From assembly GCA_964036045.1 (NCBI GenBank), contig OZ038381.1, positions 161,080,283 through 161,144,282 of the forward strand: a stretch of DNA of 64,000 bases, written 5' to 3'. Below the pieces are notes generated by a model. It worked only from the letters and a program-made list of their open reading frames with translations, did not search any database and was not told where the DNA came from. This document shows positions 1 to 11,398 of this stretch, in pieces. Both the position numbers and the translations under genes were made by a program. Numbering within the stretch: the stretch's first letter is position 1; the number at the start of each line of letters is the position of its first letter. The DNA is from Eutreptiella sp. 'Long Island Sound 2002'. Lineage: Eukaryota > Euglenozoa > Euglenophyceae > Eutreptiales > Eutreptiaceae.

Positions 1-240
1 CCTTGCATTTCTAAAGCGCCCAAGCGGAGGCGCGGTTTTGCATTTCTAAAGCGCCCAAGTGGAGGCGCGCTTTGCATTTCTAAAGCGCCCAAGTGGAGGC
101 GCGCTTTGCATTTCCAAAGCGCCCAAGTGGAGGCGCGCTTTGAATTTCTAAAGCGCCCAAGTGGAGGCGCGCTTTGCATTTCTAAAGCGCCCAAGCGGAG
201 CCGCGGCCTTGCATTTATTATGCGCCCAAGCGGAGGCGCG
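1..240. repeat. 34-bp tandem array, left copy
   Basis: About seven units of a 34-bp repeat run from the window edge. The unit core is GCGCCCAAGTGGAGGCGCGC followed by TTTGCATTTCTAAA, with G/C and T/C variants. The same array recurs at 3565-3870 with about nine units, so the copies differ in unit number. In both places it lies a fixed distance from a tRNA primer-binding-like site, so it probably belongs to the leader of a minus-strand LTR element. Confidence 0.9.
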
Positions 241-696
241 GGCTTTGAGGAAGAAATCGGAGACAAAGGCAAGTAACACAAACTCACAAGGCAACAAAAA
301 GATCCCTTGCTCAAAAGGAGAGCATTTCCGGAGTCGGCGCAGGAAAGTCCTAAAATTTGTTGGCTTGCCACAAAATTAGGCAAGCCTCTGCTACCACAAA
401 GAGAAAACGCTATAAAAACCCGGGCTCGACTCCTTTGTGATTCAAAAAAATTTCATGCAAAAAGGACCTTTAAACTAATCAGCCATATTTACCTATGGTT
501 AGAAAAACCCCAAAGGAAAACTCACAGTATTTTTGAGAGGGGTTCAACACGAGCAAAAATTTATCTCATTATCTCATGTGATTGCTGTCCCTAGTTATTT
601 TCAATGCAAAAATATTCCTAGGGTCATATTCCTCAAAACAACCAAACAAAGCATACACAACTACACACAAGTGAAGCAAAGCACAAAGGAAAATGC
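241..696 (-). mobile_element. LTR-retroelement fragment, left copy (leader, PBS, LTR end)
   Basis: This segment repeats at 3871-4327 (offset 3631) with few differences, and the match stops abruptly at 696/4327. On the minus strand it contains TGGTAGCAGAGGC at 396-384, the same 13-mer that follows the 5' LTRs of elements A and B. I therefore read 397-696 as the 3' part of an LTR and 383 leftwards as leader DNA. The rest of this LTR is replaced after 696 by the minisatellite. No gag or pol frame is present. The family is related to A and B by its primer site only. Confidence 0.6.
384..396 (-). promoter_or_regulatory. tRNA-iMet-type primer-binding site (fragment, left copy)
   Basis: Minus-strand TGGTAGCAGAGGC is complementary to a tRNA 3' end of the form CUCUGCUACCA, which is the acceptor end of many eukaryotic initiator tRNA-Met molecules. 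It is identical to the sites of elements A and B. Confidence 0.65.
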
Positions 697-2790
697 GGTG
701 GGCTGCAAGCGGAGCGCCCACACCGGCACACACACACCCCAACACCCCAGCCAGGAGTAGGAGGGGGGCAGAATACACCCGAGCCCAAACACACACACCC
801 ACGGCGCGCACCCCAGCCAGGAGTGGCGGGGTGCAAGCGGAGCGCCCACAGCAGCACACACACAGCCCAACACCCCAGCCACGAGTGGCGGGGTGCAGCC
901 GAAACCCGAGCCCAAACACACACACCCACGGCGCGCACCCCAGCCAGGAGTGGCGGGGTGCAAACGGAGCGCCCACACCAGCACACACACAGCCCAACAG
1001 CCCTGCCAGGAGTGGCGGGGCGCAGCCGAAACCCGAGCCCAAACACACACAGCGACGGCGCGCAGCCCAGCCAGGAGTGGCGGGGTGCAAGCGGAGCGCC
1101 CACACCAGCACACACACACCCCAACACCCCGGCCAGGAGTGGCGGGGCGCAGCGGAAACCCGAGCCCAAACACACACACCCACGCCGCGCACCCGTGCCA
1201 GGAGTGGCTGGGTGCAAGCGGAGCGGGCACAGGAGCACACACACAGCCCAATACCCCAGACAGTCCTGGCGGGGCGCAGCCGAAACCCGAGCCCAAACAC
1301 ACACACCCACACCGCACACCCCAGCCAGGAGTGGCGGGGTGCAAGCGGAGCGCGCGCACGAGCACACACACAGCCCAACACCCCAGCCAGGAGAGGCGGG
1401 GCGCAGCCGAAACCCGAACCCAAACACACACACACATCCCGCGCACCCCAGCAAGGAGTGGCGGGGTGCAAGCGGAGGGCGCACACGAGCACACACACAG
1501 CCCAACACCCCAGCCAGGAGTGGCGGGGCGCAGCAAAAACCCGAGCCCAAACACACACACCCACACCGCACACCCGAGCCAGGAGTGGCGGGGTGCAAGC
1601 GGAGCGCGCACACGAGCACACACACAGCCCAACACCCCAGCCAGGCGAGGCGGGGCGCAGCCAAAACCCGAGCCCGAGCACACACACCCACAACGCACAC
1701 CCCAGCCAGGAGTGGCAGGGCGCAGCCGAAACCGAACGGAAACACACACACCCACGCCGCGCACCCGTGCCAGGAGTGGCCGGGTGCAAGCGGAGCGCGC
1801 ACACCAGCACACACACAGCCCAACACCCCAGCCAGGAGTGGCGGGGCGCAACCGAAACCCGAGCCCAAACACACACACTCACACCGCGCACCCCAGCCAG
1901 GAGTGGCGGGGTGCAAGCGGAGCGCGCACATGAGCACACACACAGCCCAACACCCCAGCCAGGAGTGGCGGGGCGCAGCCGAAACCCGAGGCCAAACACA
2001 CACACCCACACCGCGCACCCCAACCAGGAGTGGCAGGGTGCAAGCGGAGCGCGCACACGAGCACACACACAGCCCAACAGCCCAGCCAGGAGTGGCGGGG
2101 CGCAGCCAAAACCCGAGCCCAAGCACACACACCCAAGCCCCACACCCCAGCCAGGAGAGGCGGGGTACACGAGGAGCACGCACACCAGAACACACACACC
2201 CCACCACCCCAGCCAGGAATGGCGGGGCGCAGCCGAAACCCGAGCCCAAACACACACACCCACACCGCACACCCGTGCCAGGAGTGGCGGGGTACGGGGG
2301 GGGCACGCACACGAGCACACACACACCCGTACACCCCAGCCAGGACTGGCGGGGCGCAGCCGAAACCCGAGCCCAAACACACACACCCACGGCGCGCACC
2401 CCAGCCAGGAGTGGCGGGGTGCAAGCAGAGCGCCCACACCAGCACACACACAGCCCAACACCCCAGCCAGGAGTGGCGGGGTGCAGCCGAAACCCGAGGC
2501 CAAACACACACACCCACGGCGCGCACCCCAGCCAGGAGTGGGGGGGTGCAAGCGGAGCGCGCACACAAGCAGACACAAACCCTGACACCCGAGTCAGGAG
2601 TGGCGGGGCGCAGCCGGAACCCGAGCCCAACCACACACACCCACACCGCACAGGCCAGCCAGGAGTGGCAGGGTACAACTGGAGCTCACACACAAGCGCA
2701 CACACACCCCAAAACCCCAGCCAGGAGTGGCGGGGCGCAGCCGAAACCCGAACCCAACCACAACCCAGACCCAAACACAAGTGCCACGCA
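697..2790. repeat. 127-bp dimeric minisatellite
   Basis: About sixteen copies of a higher-order unit run through this interval. The unit is made of a roughly 62-bp half (GTGGCGGGGTGCAAGCGGAG then a CA-rich stretch) and a roughly 65-bp half (GTGGCGGGGCGCAGCCGAAA then ACCCGAGCCCAAAC). Both halves end in CCCCAGCCAGGA. The array is almost stop-free on both strands, which produces spurious frames of 250-780 codons. Because 127 is not a multiple of three, the frame rotates every unit, so these frames are not evidence of a protein. It starts exactly where the homology of the flanking LTR fragments breaks off. Confidence 0.92.
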
Positions 2791-3564
2791 ACAGTAGGAA
2801 ACCCAGTGTCCATAGCCCGGGCACTGAGGCAGCCCGTGCCATGCAGGTGACCCGGCCCAACGAGATCCGGAGACCGGGGGTAAGGCTGCATCCTAAGGCC
2901 TGCGCTGCTTTGGGACTCGAGGCGGAGCGTGCGACACCCAAGCACCTCGGAACCCCAGTACCAAGAGCATGCATGCATGCCTTTGGAACGGGATACGCCA
3001 GGAAGTCCGGTGAACCCCTAGGGTTCCGCCCAATGGAGGGGACGTGCGCAAGCATGGGGGCCCACCCTCCCGGCATGACGAGCAGTCACGCTGGCGGCAA
3101 TCAGCTCTCCCCGTGTTGCCCGGGGCCGCTTTGTTGGGGGCCACCAGTCAGGTCTAGCGAGATGTAAGCCGCCTCCCCTCTTCACGCGCGGAACCTCTTC
3201 CTCTTCGTCACAGGGGCGAAGCCAGGGGGAACCATGGGGCGCCTCTCTACGACCGAGAGCACCTACCTACCTACCTACCTGATTGTCATGGTGCCGTGGT
3301 CAATACCGTAGTTCTTCGTGTCGAAGACTTCGTTGTCGATGGGGTGATGGAAAACAAGGAAGCCAAGACAAGCAAGGACACAACAGAACAAAATTTTACG
3401 GGATAAAAATTTCCCAAAAGTGTTTAACATCCTATGGGAAACCGAGACACAAGAAAACACCACCCATGGGGCTTTGGAATCCCCGGGGCTAGTCACCAAG
3501 GGGCCCGGGTGACTCCACCGGTCCTTGGTAACTCTTGGCGATGTCAAGGAAGTTGTGAGGCACA
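2791..3564. other. non-coding spacer with (ACCT)5
   Basis: I see no convincing gene here. The stretch holds unique GC-rich sequence and a short ACCT microsatellite at 3261-3280, then moderate-GC sequence up to the second 34-bp array. Short frames lack motifs. Confidence 0.6.
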
Positions 3565-3870
3565 CTTGAATTTCGGAGCGCCCAAGCGGAGGCGCGGCCT
3601 TGCATTTCTAAAGCGCCCAAGCGGAGGCGCGGTTTTGCATTTCTAAAACGCCCAAGTGGAGGCGCACTTTGCATTTCCCAAGCGCCCAAGTGGAGGCGCG
3701 CTTTGCATTTCCAAAGCGCCCAAGTGGAGGCGCGCTTTGAATTTCTAAAGCGCCCAAGTGGAGGCGCGCTTTGAAGTTCTAAAACGCCCAAGTGGAGGCG
3801 CGCTTTGCATTTCTAAAGCGCCCAAGCGGAGGCGCGGCCTTGCATTTATTAGGCGCCCAAGCGGAGGCGC
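3565..3870. repeat. 34-bp tandem array, right copy
   Basis: About nine units of the same 34-bp repeat seen at 1-240, with one or two more units than the part of the left copy that is visible. The first unit has GAATTTCGGAGC in place of CATTTCTAAAGC. Confidence 0.9.
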
Positions 3871-4585
3871 GGGCTTTGACGAAGAAATCGGAGACAAAGG
3901 CAAGTAACACAAACTCACAAGGCAACAAAAAGATCCCTTGCTCAAAAGGAGAGCATTTCCGGAGTCGGCGCAGGAAAGTCCTAAAATTTGTTGGCTTGCC
4001 ACAAAATTAGGCAAGCCTCTGCTACCACAAAGAGAAAACGTTATAAAAACCCGGGCTCGACTCCTTCGTTATTCAAAAAGCTTTCATGCAAAAAGGACCT
4101 TTAAACTAATCAAACATATTTACCTATGGTTAGAAAAACCCCAAAAGAAAACTCACACAATTTTTGAGAGGGGTGCAACACGAGCAAAAATTTATCTAAT
4201 CATCTCATGTGATTGTTGTCCCTAGTTATTTTCAATGCAAAAATATTCCTAGGGTCATATTCCCCAAAACAACCAAACAAAGCGTACACAACTACACACA
4301 AGTGAAGCAAAGCACAAAGCAAAATGCAAATGAGGTAATGCACTCCACAGTATGGCATGAGTGCATCTTTATTCTCCATGCCATACCTGGTTGAACCTCG
4401 TCCCGGGTCACCAAGGTTGGCGGATCATCCTGCCATGCGAAACTGAGAAGCATGGCAAGGTGTATCAACAAAGAAGAAGGCAAGAAGGCATAGTGCAATG
4501 CATATGGTATGTACGAATGCATGCAAGAATGCAATGAATGCATGCACTTGCGTGTTTATCACGAGGCTATCAATGCTATGCTTCA
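3871..4585 (-). mobile_element. LTR-retroelement fragment, right copy
   Basis: Second copy of the leader, PBS and LTR-end segment; 3871-4327 matches 240-696. The primer-binding site is at 4027-4015 on the minus strand, and the LTR would start at 4028. The motif GCTTCA at 4580-4585 reads TGAAGC on the minus strand, the same start as the LTRs of A, B and C, so 4028-4585 may be a complete LTR of about 560 bp. That right boundary is inference from six bases only. Element A is inserted 34 bp further on. Confidence 0.45.
4015..4027 (-). promoter_or_regulatory. tRNA-iMet-type primer-binding site (fragment, right copy)
   Basis: Minus-strand TGGTAGCAGAGGC, identical to the sites at 384-396, 20420-20432 and 45053-45065. 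Confidence 0.65.
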
Positions 4586-4623
4586 ACTATACACACACCA
4601 TATCCTTTATGCTACTTGCGCAC

Positions 4624-6979
4624 TAAAGAAGGTCCCTACCTGGACCGGCCCCTGCTGTGCCCCTTCCGCCTGTTACCCCTGCCGACTTGCTCCGGATCAA
4701 CGATTGCATTTCTCAAACTCCAGGGTCCCAAATCCAAAAATATAGAAAATACAATCCTCCTTTAACCCTGAACAGCAACCAGATCCCTCAAGTACAGCAA
4801 TAACCCAATCCACAATCCAATATACGCTGCGGGCTTCCGTTCAGCACACCGGTCGTCTCCCGGTGGCGGGCATGTACAAGAATTGCACCAAAGAGGAAAG
4901 CCCTGAAATTGGCATATGAACACAAATAAAGCAAAGTTGGGGAAAGAGGTAAAGATACACAGACTCAGCCATAGACCCCTCATTCCCTGGACTCAGGACC
5001 TTCCCTTGACTCACCAACATGATGCCCTGAACCCAGTCAAATAGGATGGCCAAATGCCATGTGCCAAAAGTCACTACATAAACCCCAAAAATGTGTTCAC
5101 TCCCAAGCCTCTAAATCCTAGCCCAAAAGGGGAGGTGGCGTGTCATGGCCTAGAGTGGCACTCAGGACCATGCCCTACCCTGACATAACCTTGGTTGGAT
5201 TCGGTGTCGAGTGGGCTTGGAGAACTGCCCCATGAAGATGACCTCACAACATGGCAAAATCAGGCAAATCACACCATTATGCCCAAAAGTCAATTATATA
5301 CTCAAAAATGCATACGGCAAATATCCCAATGCTCCATGCATGTGTCAAACCGGAAAGTATTTTACAAGGGTGATACAGACCAAAGGTCCATGCCCAAGAA
5401 TATCCCATCATTACCTCCGAAACCCCTCCGGTTATGTACATGACATGCTTCACAAGTCAACTCATGAATTTGAGACCTAATTTTGTGAGGCCTCGTGTGC
5501 CAAGCCAAAGTGACCGCGTGATCCGGCATATGGTGAGGTGCAACACCGAAGCATATGCCAACATATAAGGAACATACCATAGTTCACGGATCTCTAGGCT
5601 CTTTACTGTTAGCCGACCAGTTGAGCACATAGAACACAAAAAAGAGCAAAAATTGAGGTCAAAAACATGAAAATATGTCCAAATACAAAGTTGTCATGAT
5701 AGTATATCTCTATGCTCACCCATGATATCCGCGCATGATTCATTATACAAATGATTGGAACCATTTGCGAACAATTCCCCCACTTGGATCCCCAATCGGG
5801 CGCATGGAGATACCTTCGCCACTCATATCTACATGCCCCATGAAAATGGGAGTGCACTCATGGATCTCTTTGCCAAACATACCATGAGCAATACATACGC
5901 GGTAGACTTAGTCTAGCGCTTTGAATTCCGCAATTGGGACATGGGCAAAGCCCTTGTCACGTGTGGCTCCCCATCTCTTCGGCCACACGAAGATATATAA
6001 CATGGGCGTGAGCATATCAAGACATATACCATGCATATAACACATACCCTAGAAGAGTGGCTGCCACCATGATATGCCATGCCCCTCCATGGACATAATC
6101 TTACGTTAAAAATGCGAAGGAACCCAAGGAAAGTTGCTATGCAACCCCAACACTCATGCGGTACACTCGAAAGTCGCAATAAAATATTCCGTTGCACGGT
6201 CCAAGAGTTATATATCACTTTCTACCCTCTTGACCCTTATCCCTTGCTACACCGGGCTTGTGTGCACACCAAAGGCGTTTGATGCTTCCTAAATTAAGTT
6301 GGGACCAAGGCAGTTCCAACCCAATTCTCGATATTGATATTCCTTGCCGTGAGCCGGAGATATGATTCTTCAAAGTGGCCTCACGAATCACTTTTGTTTC
6401 GACTATATCTCCAAGCAAAATGAAGGGCACAACAAAAGGAAAGTCGATTCGTGATCGGGGAAAAATGTATGAGCACTCGAGATTCATCATATCGCGTGCG
6501 GCGATGTCGAAGTCGAAAATCCGATTCTGAAAGTCTGAAAAAATCGGATTAATTTTGCGAGTGTATAATATGAAAATTGCGGAAGCAACGAACCCTTTAC
6601 TGATGAAATCTGACCCTTCATCGGGGTTTCCGCCAAAATATCTGTAAATAACAGTTAACCATTCGGTTAACGCAAAATAGCGAGCCAACTGACAGTCGCC
6701 GATACATTGACCATCAGAACAGAAGCCTGAAAAATTACGGAAACATTATGATAAAAAAACCCTGTTGATTCCTGATATTCTGATATATAAATCTCCGCTG
6801 GTGGCGCCTCGGTACTGAATGTGGCCGCTCATAGCCGGAATGGCCAAACCTATCACACTATCACATCGGGTTAGGTCAGGTGGATGGGAGAGTATGATAT
6901 CAGCCAATGGCGGCTTGCCGGCACATAGATACACACCCCAAGTGACCCAAAGATGGCCACGGGGGTCCGAACCGGCTTC
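4624..6979 (-). repeat. Element A 3' LTR
   Basis: This 2.36-kb copy matches 45066-47423 along its whole length, with scattered substitutions. On the minus strand it starts TGAAGCCGG directly after a polypurine tract and ends CTTCTTTA. The stretch around 6830-6230 (minus) resembles the first part of element C's LTR (28345-28950), including TCAGGAATCAACAGGGTTTT, so A and C have related LTRs. No protein-coding frame is evident in it. Confidence 0.88.
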
Positions 6980-6990
6980 ACCCCCCTTCT
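6980..6990 (-). promoter_or_regulatory. Element A polypurine tract
   Basis: Minus-strand AGAAGGGGGGG abuts the TGAAGC start of the 3' LTR. This is the expected plus-strand primer position and fixes the LTR boundary. B and C have equivalent G-rich tracts. Confidence 0.75.
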
Positions 6991-7374
6991 CAGAGCGTTG
7001 TTACCGCTCGGAAGTCATCGAAGAGAGGACGGGAGGACCCCAATGGGCTCCAACCCCCCCCCCCCATGTCCCAAGGACACATGGAGGCCCCACACACGTC
7101 GTAGGCGTCCCCCATGCCCCAAGGGAGGGGTGAGGACACTGATAATCAGTGCCCTACGCCATATCCGGTCTCCTCTTGATCTACAACATGGACCAAGGGG
7201 ATCAAAGATAGAGAAACGTCGTCGGTCGACCTAAATAAGTATACCACAATGAAATATATATGTGGAGATCGAGTGAAGGGGGTATATGGCCAATCAAGGC
7301 CCGAAAATCCCCGGATGAACGCCCTCACCCGTCCCCCCAAGCACAGAAACAAACAAAATGCCAAGGGGGATCCA
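6991..7374 (-). other. Element A 3' non-coding region
   Basis: About 380 bp lie between the chromodomain stop and the polypurine tract. I see no frame or structured element worth naming, apart from C-rich runs near 7056-7065. Confidence 0.6.
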
Positions 7375-7727
7375 TTACGGTGCTACAGCAGCCACCAAAT
7401 GGACCAACACGTCCTTGACATCCAAAGAAATATCCTTTTTCTTCAGATAGTCCATCCAGACCGTGGTGTACCTCGGCACTAAGCTGCTCGGAGGCTCCCA
7501 CGAATCCCTGGATGCGGCGAATCCCTTCCAACGGACTTTATAAAGCCTCCCCCCAGGCGTCCCCGGGTCCGGCTTGTCCGCCAGGATCCTCTCGACGGTG
7601 AAGTCGTCGTCCTCACCCTCGTCGTCCGAGACCACATCGCCGGCCGTGACCTCGAAGGTGACGGGACGTCCGCTGGGGTCTGGTGCTCGGGGACGAAGCT
7701 GGGTATGGTCGCGGTCCAGGATCGCGT
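7375..7727 (-). pseudogene. Element A pol, 3' piece: integrase C-terminus and chromodomain
   Basis: This is the tail of A's pol, cut from the rest by element B. It keeps the end of the integrase C-terminal region, an acidic linker (residues such as DDEGEDDDFTVERIL), and a chromodomain with the usual aromatic and WKG...W-E-P core (KVRWKGF, DSWEP), ending at a normal stop. It aligns with the same region of C's unbroken pol without a gap at the insertion point. The open frame continues upstream into B's LTR only by chance. Chromodomains of this type read histone marks and steer integration. The fragment cannot be expressed in its own context. Confidence 0.85.
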
Positions 7728-8071
7728 TGAAACCAGACCGGGTGGTCAGGAGCAGAGGTCGCAGTGGCATGGGCAGCAACATTGCTTGGCACCGAAGACA
7801 TAACGATAGTGTTGACTGAATAGTATCCTGCAAACAGATATGGTACACATAGCCAATGAAATACCTGATATGCACATATGAGAAATCCACCCTATCATCC
7901 ACTAATTGATATAACTACTAAACATCCATGATTGCCTTATCTATCCCACATCCTATGTTCCTGACAAGGAAATGGAATATGATATACCCTATCCCACATA
8001 TATCCCATATATAGGGCCAAATAATGCTCCCTTAGGGGTAAAATGCCAGGGTAGGGTTGTGACCTGCTTCA
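7728..8071 (-). repeat. Element B 3' LTR
   Basis: 344 bp, same length as the copy at 20433-20776 with five mismatches by eye. On the minus strand it runs from TGAAGCAGGTC to GGTTTCA, so it has TG...CA ends. The low divergence suggests a much younger insertion than A. Confidence 0.93.
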
Positions 8072-8082
8072 CCCCCCCACTT
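8072..8082 (-). promoter_or_regulatory. Element B polypurine tract
   Basis: Minus-strand AAGTGGGGGGG sits directly before the TGAAGC start of the 3' LTR. Confidence 0.75.
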
Positions 8083-11000
8083 AAAACGACTGCCACGGGC
8101 AGGAAGTACATGCCCAAGAGGAACGTAGCAGTCAGAAACAGCAGCAAATCACAGGTTAGCAGATTCCCTCCGACAGGGAATCGAACCTACGCAGGCAATC
8201 TCGGAGCCGGCCGCACGACCGCTGAAGTAGCTCCGATCAGTAGAATCGAACCCGCGCCGGAATACACAACGGAATCCCGCAGGTCCCGCAATAAGTAGTA
8301 GGCGAAATCGCGAGCTGTTGCGCGTAGAGTCTGGTCCCTGCGTGTCGCATGAGGCATGTGGGGTCCAGCAGGTAAGGGCAGGTAGCTTTTCAAAGAATTA
8401 AAACTAAAGGCAAAGTGAAATCACACTTTTAAACAAAACTGAAGGTAATGGTACATGCGAAGCGGCGCGACGCGAAAGTGCAAAAATTTCACTTTTTGAA
8501 AAAGCTGCCAGGAGAATTGACGGGAGTGTCAAACAGCAACGTAGGACTGTGCCTGCACAAGGGAGCACGAGGGATAGTAGAGATAGAGGCCAGGGAAAGG
8601 ATCACAAGGTACACAACAAAATCTGATGGCCCTCGGCCAGGGGACTGTTACCACGGGGGGCTAACGGTCCTGTCCTGCAGTGCAACGCGGGGCAACCGTG
8701 GTAACAGTCCTTACAGCCACCACAGCCCTTTTTTCACAACCTGGAACAGTGAACACTGTGATTGTGTCTTATTGTTGCCTTGCGATGCATTACTGTCTTG
8801 CGCCTGCCTCTGTCTTGTGCATGCTTAGGCCCACTAATAAACACGGCCACGATGGCCCCACAGTGCGCGCGGTAGCTCACTAAGTAGAGGAAAGAGGTCA
8901 CGATGGCCTCAGGGTAAACGATCGACGATCATTTAGGCACAAACCAAAACACGGGTACGATGCCCACACCTTGCACCCACGTGCTTTAGATCGTTTATGA
9001 GGGCTTGGTGTGCTTGATGTTCTTGATGTGCTTGCCCGTAACGCTTGTAGTAATGAGTGAGCTCTTGCTTGTAAGATGTAAACTTGCTTGATTACTTGCT
9101 TGTAAAAGGTCGAGACAAGGCCTAGCCAAAGGCCCACTTGTCAAACAGACCAGACACCAAAGAAAGATGATCGTGTGGAGCGGACCGGGATGAATGAACC
9201 AGTCACGGTTATGACTGTACGATACGGGCACGGCTCAGCCAAGGGTCGTGTCCGTGTGGATGTCTAACTTAGCATGTGTGTCACACGTGATGCACCACAT
9301 AGAGGGTAAAGGAGGAGGTACGGAGATGGGATGAGGGTGTGAGTAGACACACTTAAATAGACAAACCTCATAACCATGTAATAATAACCTGACCTCACTG
9401 CTAACCCCTCAACTAGGAGCCATACTACGTATATATATCATATATACACATAATAGAGCGATGCACAGAGACAAACACAAGACACACTTGTGCGCGCACA
9501 CCCATTGGCAGGGCCCGGGGGTACACACTCGCCCGGAGGGCATCACAGAGTGTGGGTCTCGCGGTGGCGGCCTTGGGGCACGTGATGGGGGCACTCCACA
9601 CATACGGCACGTGCAAGAGCTTCCACAAACTACTCACGTACACACAACAAACAGTAAGCATATCCACAATAGAACACGTGTATAGATACGCCACCTTGTT
9701 GCTTGGTGTTCGTGTGTGTCTTGGGGGCGTGCGTATAAACACTTAGGTTAGCTTGCGTGTTACCTTTGTCGGTGGGTGTGCCACCGGCGGGCCGTAGCGC
9801 AGGGGGTCACCTCCAGGTTGCAAATTGGGGAGGTCGCCCGTACGGTCCCGCTGGTGTATCAGCCCACCCTGCTCCCCGGGGGCACGATGACACGCCCCGA
9901 AGGAGTTTTACTCCCCCAACCCCTCTACACCGTGTATGACGGTTCATGTTTACACCTCCGTGTGTAAACTTGGGCCGGTGTACACGCCTACAAAACCCCA
10001 AAGGTAGGTGTCAACCTAGGTCTTGCTTGTTCGGGGGGCGGGTGATAACCAACGTAATAGGCAACCATATAATCCCGTAACTAGATTAATGGCATGCGCA
10101 CACACACGCTACCATTGGCCACGGGCACACCCGGTTTTGGTGTGTCTCGGACAGAGAGACTCGTGTGTGTTGTGGAAATCCAAGTCCACGCACGGGTCTC
10201 TATAAAGAAAAATGCCACGCCCATATCCCAACCCGTTTGGTTGGGTGTTGGGATAGAGGACCCCTCGGGTGTTGTGGAAATCCAAGTCCACTCGTGGCGA
10301 ACTCTAGAGAAAACATTAATATACATGTTCTCTCATAAACATATGCATGTGCACACTCGCCCTTTTCATCATATTGTTTGTTCCCTCTCGTTAAGGCAGG
10401 AATTCCCCCGCGAAATTCATCAAGGACATGAAGAGCACACCCAGCCAGCATGCGGCCCCATGCAATGGCAATGGAGGGTACCCACTCCCAACCCGGGCAC
10501 GCATAGCGACCGGGGACGAATACCCAGGCGGCGGAGACGGCCCAAATCCGCAACGCCACTCCTTGCCTTTGAAGACCCCACCCACTCATAGAGTGACGGG
10601 GCAAAGGCACCCATTGCAATTCATATTAGAATACTTGTATTGTAGAGGACAACCCCTCCCTCTAGGCTTAAGTCCTCGCCGTATGTAGTGGCAATTTTGC
10701 ACGCCACGAAATTTTTTCCACGTAATGTGAGCCACACAAATATTTCGTACCTTGCATACCTACCCTCGTGTGGACAAGGGCAAATCGGTGGAAAACCATC
10801 ACGCCCAACACAAAAAGGGAAAATGGGTTGTACCCGCCAACCCAACGAAGTTTTCAAGCCTTCGCCATTTTGAGCAAATGATTTAGCTCGTTGGCTTGGG
10901 TCACGGGTCAGGGACGGTCGTGGGGTCGTGGTTTCGGTACGGGGCGGCACTCCGAAACCTTGCAAACACCACCATGCGCACAACCCGGTAGAGTCTTCGG

Positions 11001-11398
11001 GAAGTGCTTGCCACGTTGTTAGCACCCTTGACGGGGGGCGTCATCGTGGGCAGGACTGACGGCAGTAGTCCTGGTGGTGGTAGGAGTGCTCCAGTAAGAC
11101 CCAAGGATAGGGGTTTGAATGGCATTAAGACCCCCGAAAGAACACGTCCCACTTCCGCCCCAGGCTATATGCCACGCCACCCCACCCCAAGGACTCTCAA
11201 GCCTTTAGCGGTGAGAGAGGTAGACGGTGGGGTAAACCTGCGGTACCCACCGCCCTGCTCCGGTGGGGATTTTTGGAACCGAGGAGCGCGCCGTGCATGC
11301 ACATCTTCTTTCCTGTCTCCCACCGCTTCTCGCTCTCTCCTCCCTTCCCCAAACAATAATATATCCATATTGGTTAGGGTTTTCTTTTCGTGGCACGC
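8083..11398 (-). other. Element B long non-coding spacer between pol and 3' LTR
   Basis: A 3.3-kb stretch without a convincing gene on either strand. It holds an exact 23-bp direct repeat (GTGTTGTGGAAATCCAAGTC and three more bases) at 10167-10189 and 10269-10291. Between these lies a small hairpin, CCCAACC/GGTTGGG at 10227-10233 and 10239-10245, with an alternative 8-bp stem ATCCCAAC/GTTGGGAT. An AT-rich patch lies at 9427-9450. Long 3' spacers occur in some large LTR elements, but what this one does cannot be read from the sequence. Confidence 0.6.

Noticed and set aside
1-240. CRISPR array
   Set aside because: The 34-bp units are contiguous with no unique spacers, and the context is eukaryotic.
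411-417. TATAAAA box as an LTR promoter
   Set aside because: It is on the plus strand, whereas the primer-binding site shows the LTR fragment to be on the minus strand.
569-2978. Very long open frames (up to 781 codons) on both strands
   Set aside because: They lie in the 127-bp minisatellite. Low-stop repeats open several frames on both strands at once, and the frame rotates each unit.
1-4327. The two outer repeats as the LTR pair of one intact element
   Set aside because: Each copy contains an LTR end plus primer site plus leader, so they are two partial copies rather than 5' and 3' LTRs of one element, and no gag or pol lies between.
7728-7902. N-terminal extension of the chromodomain frame
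   Set aside because: It is element B's 3' LTR read by chance in the same frame; the chromodomain piece belongs to element A.
8160-8260. tRNA-like T-arm words (complements of AATCGAACC) in the B spacer
   Set aside because: The T stems do not pair, and no acceptor, D or anticodon arm could be placed around them.
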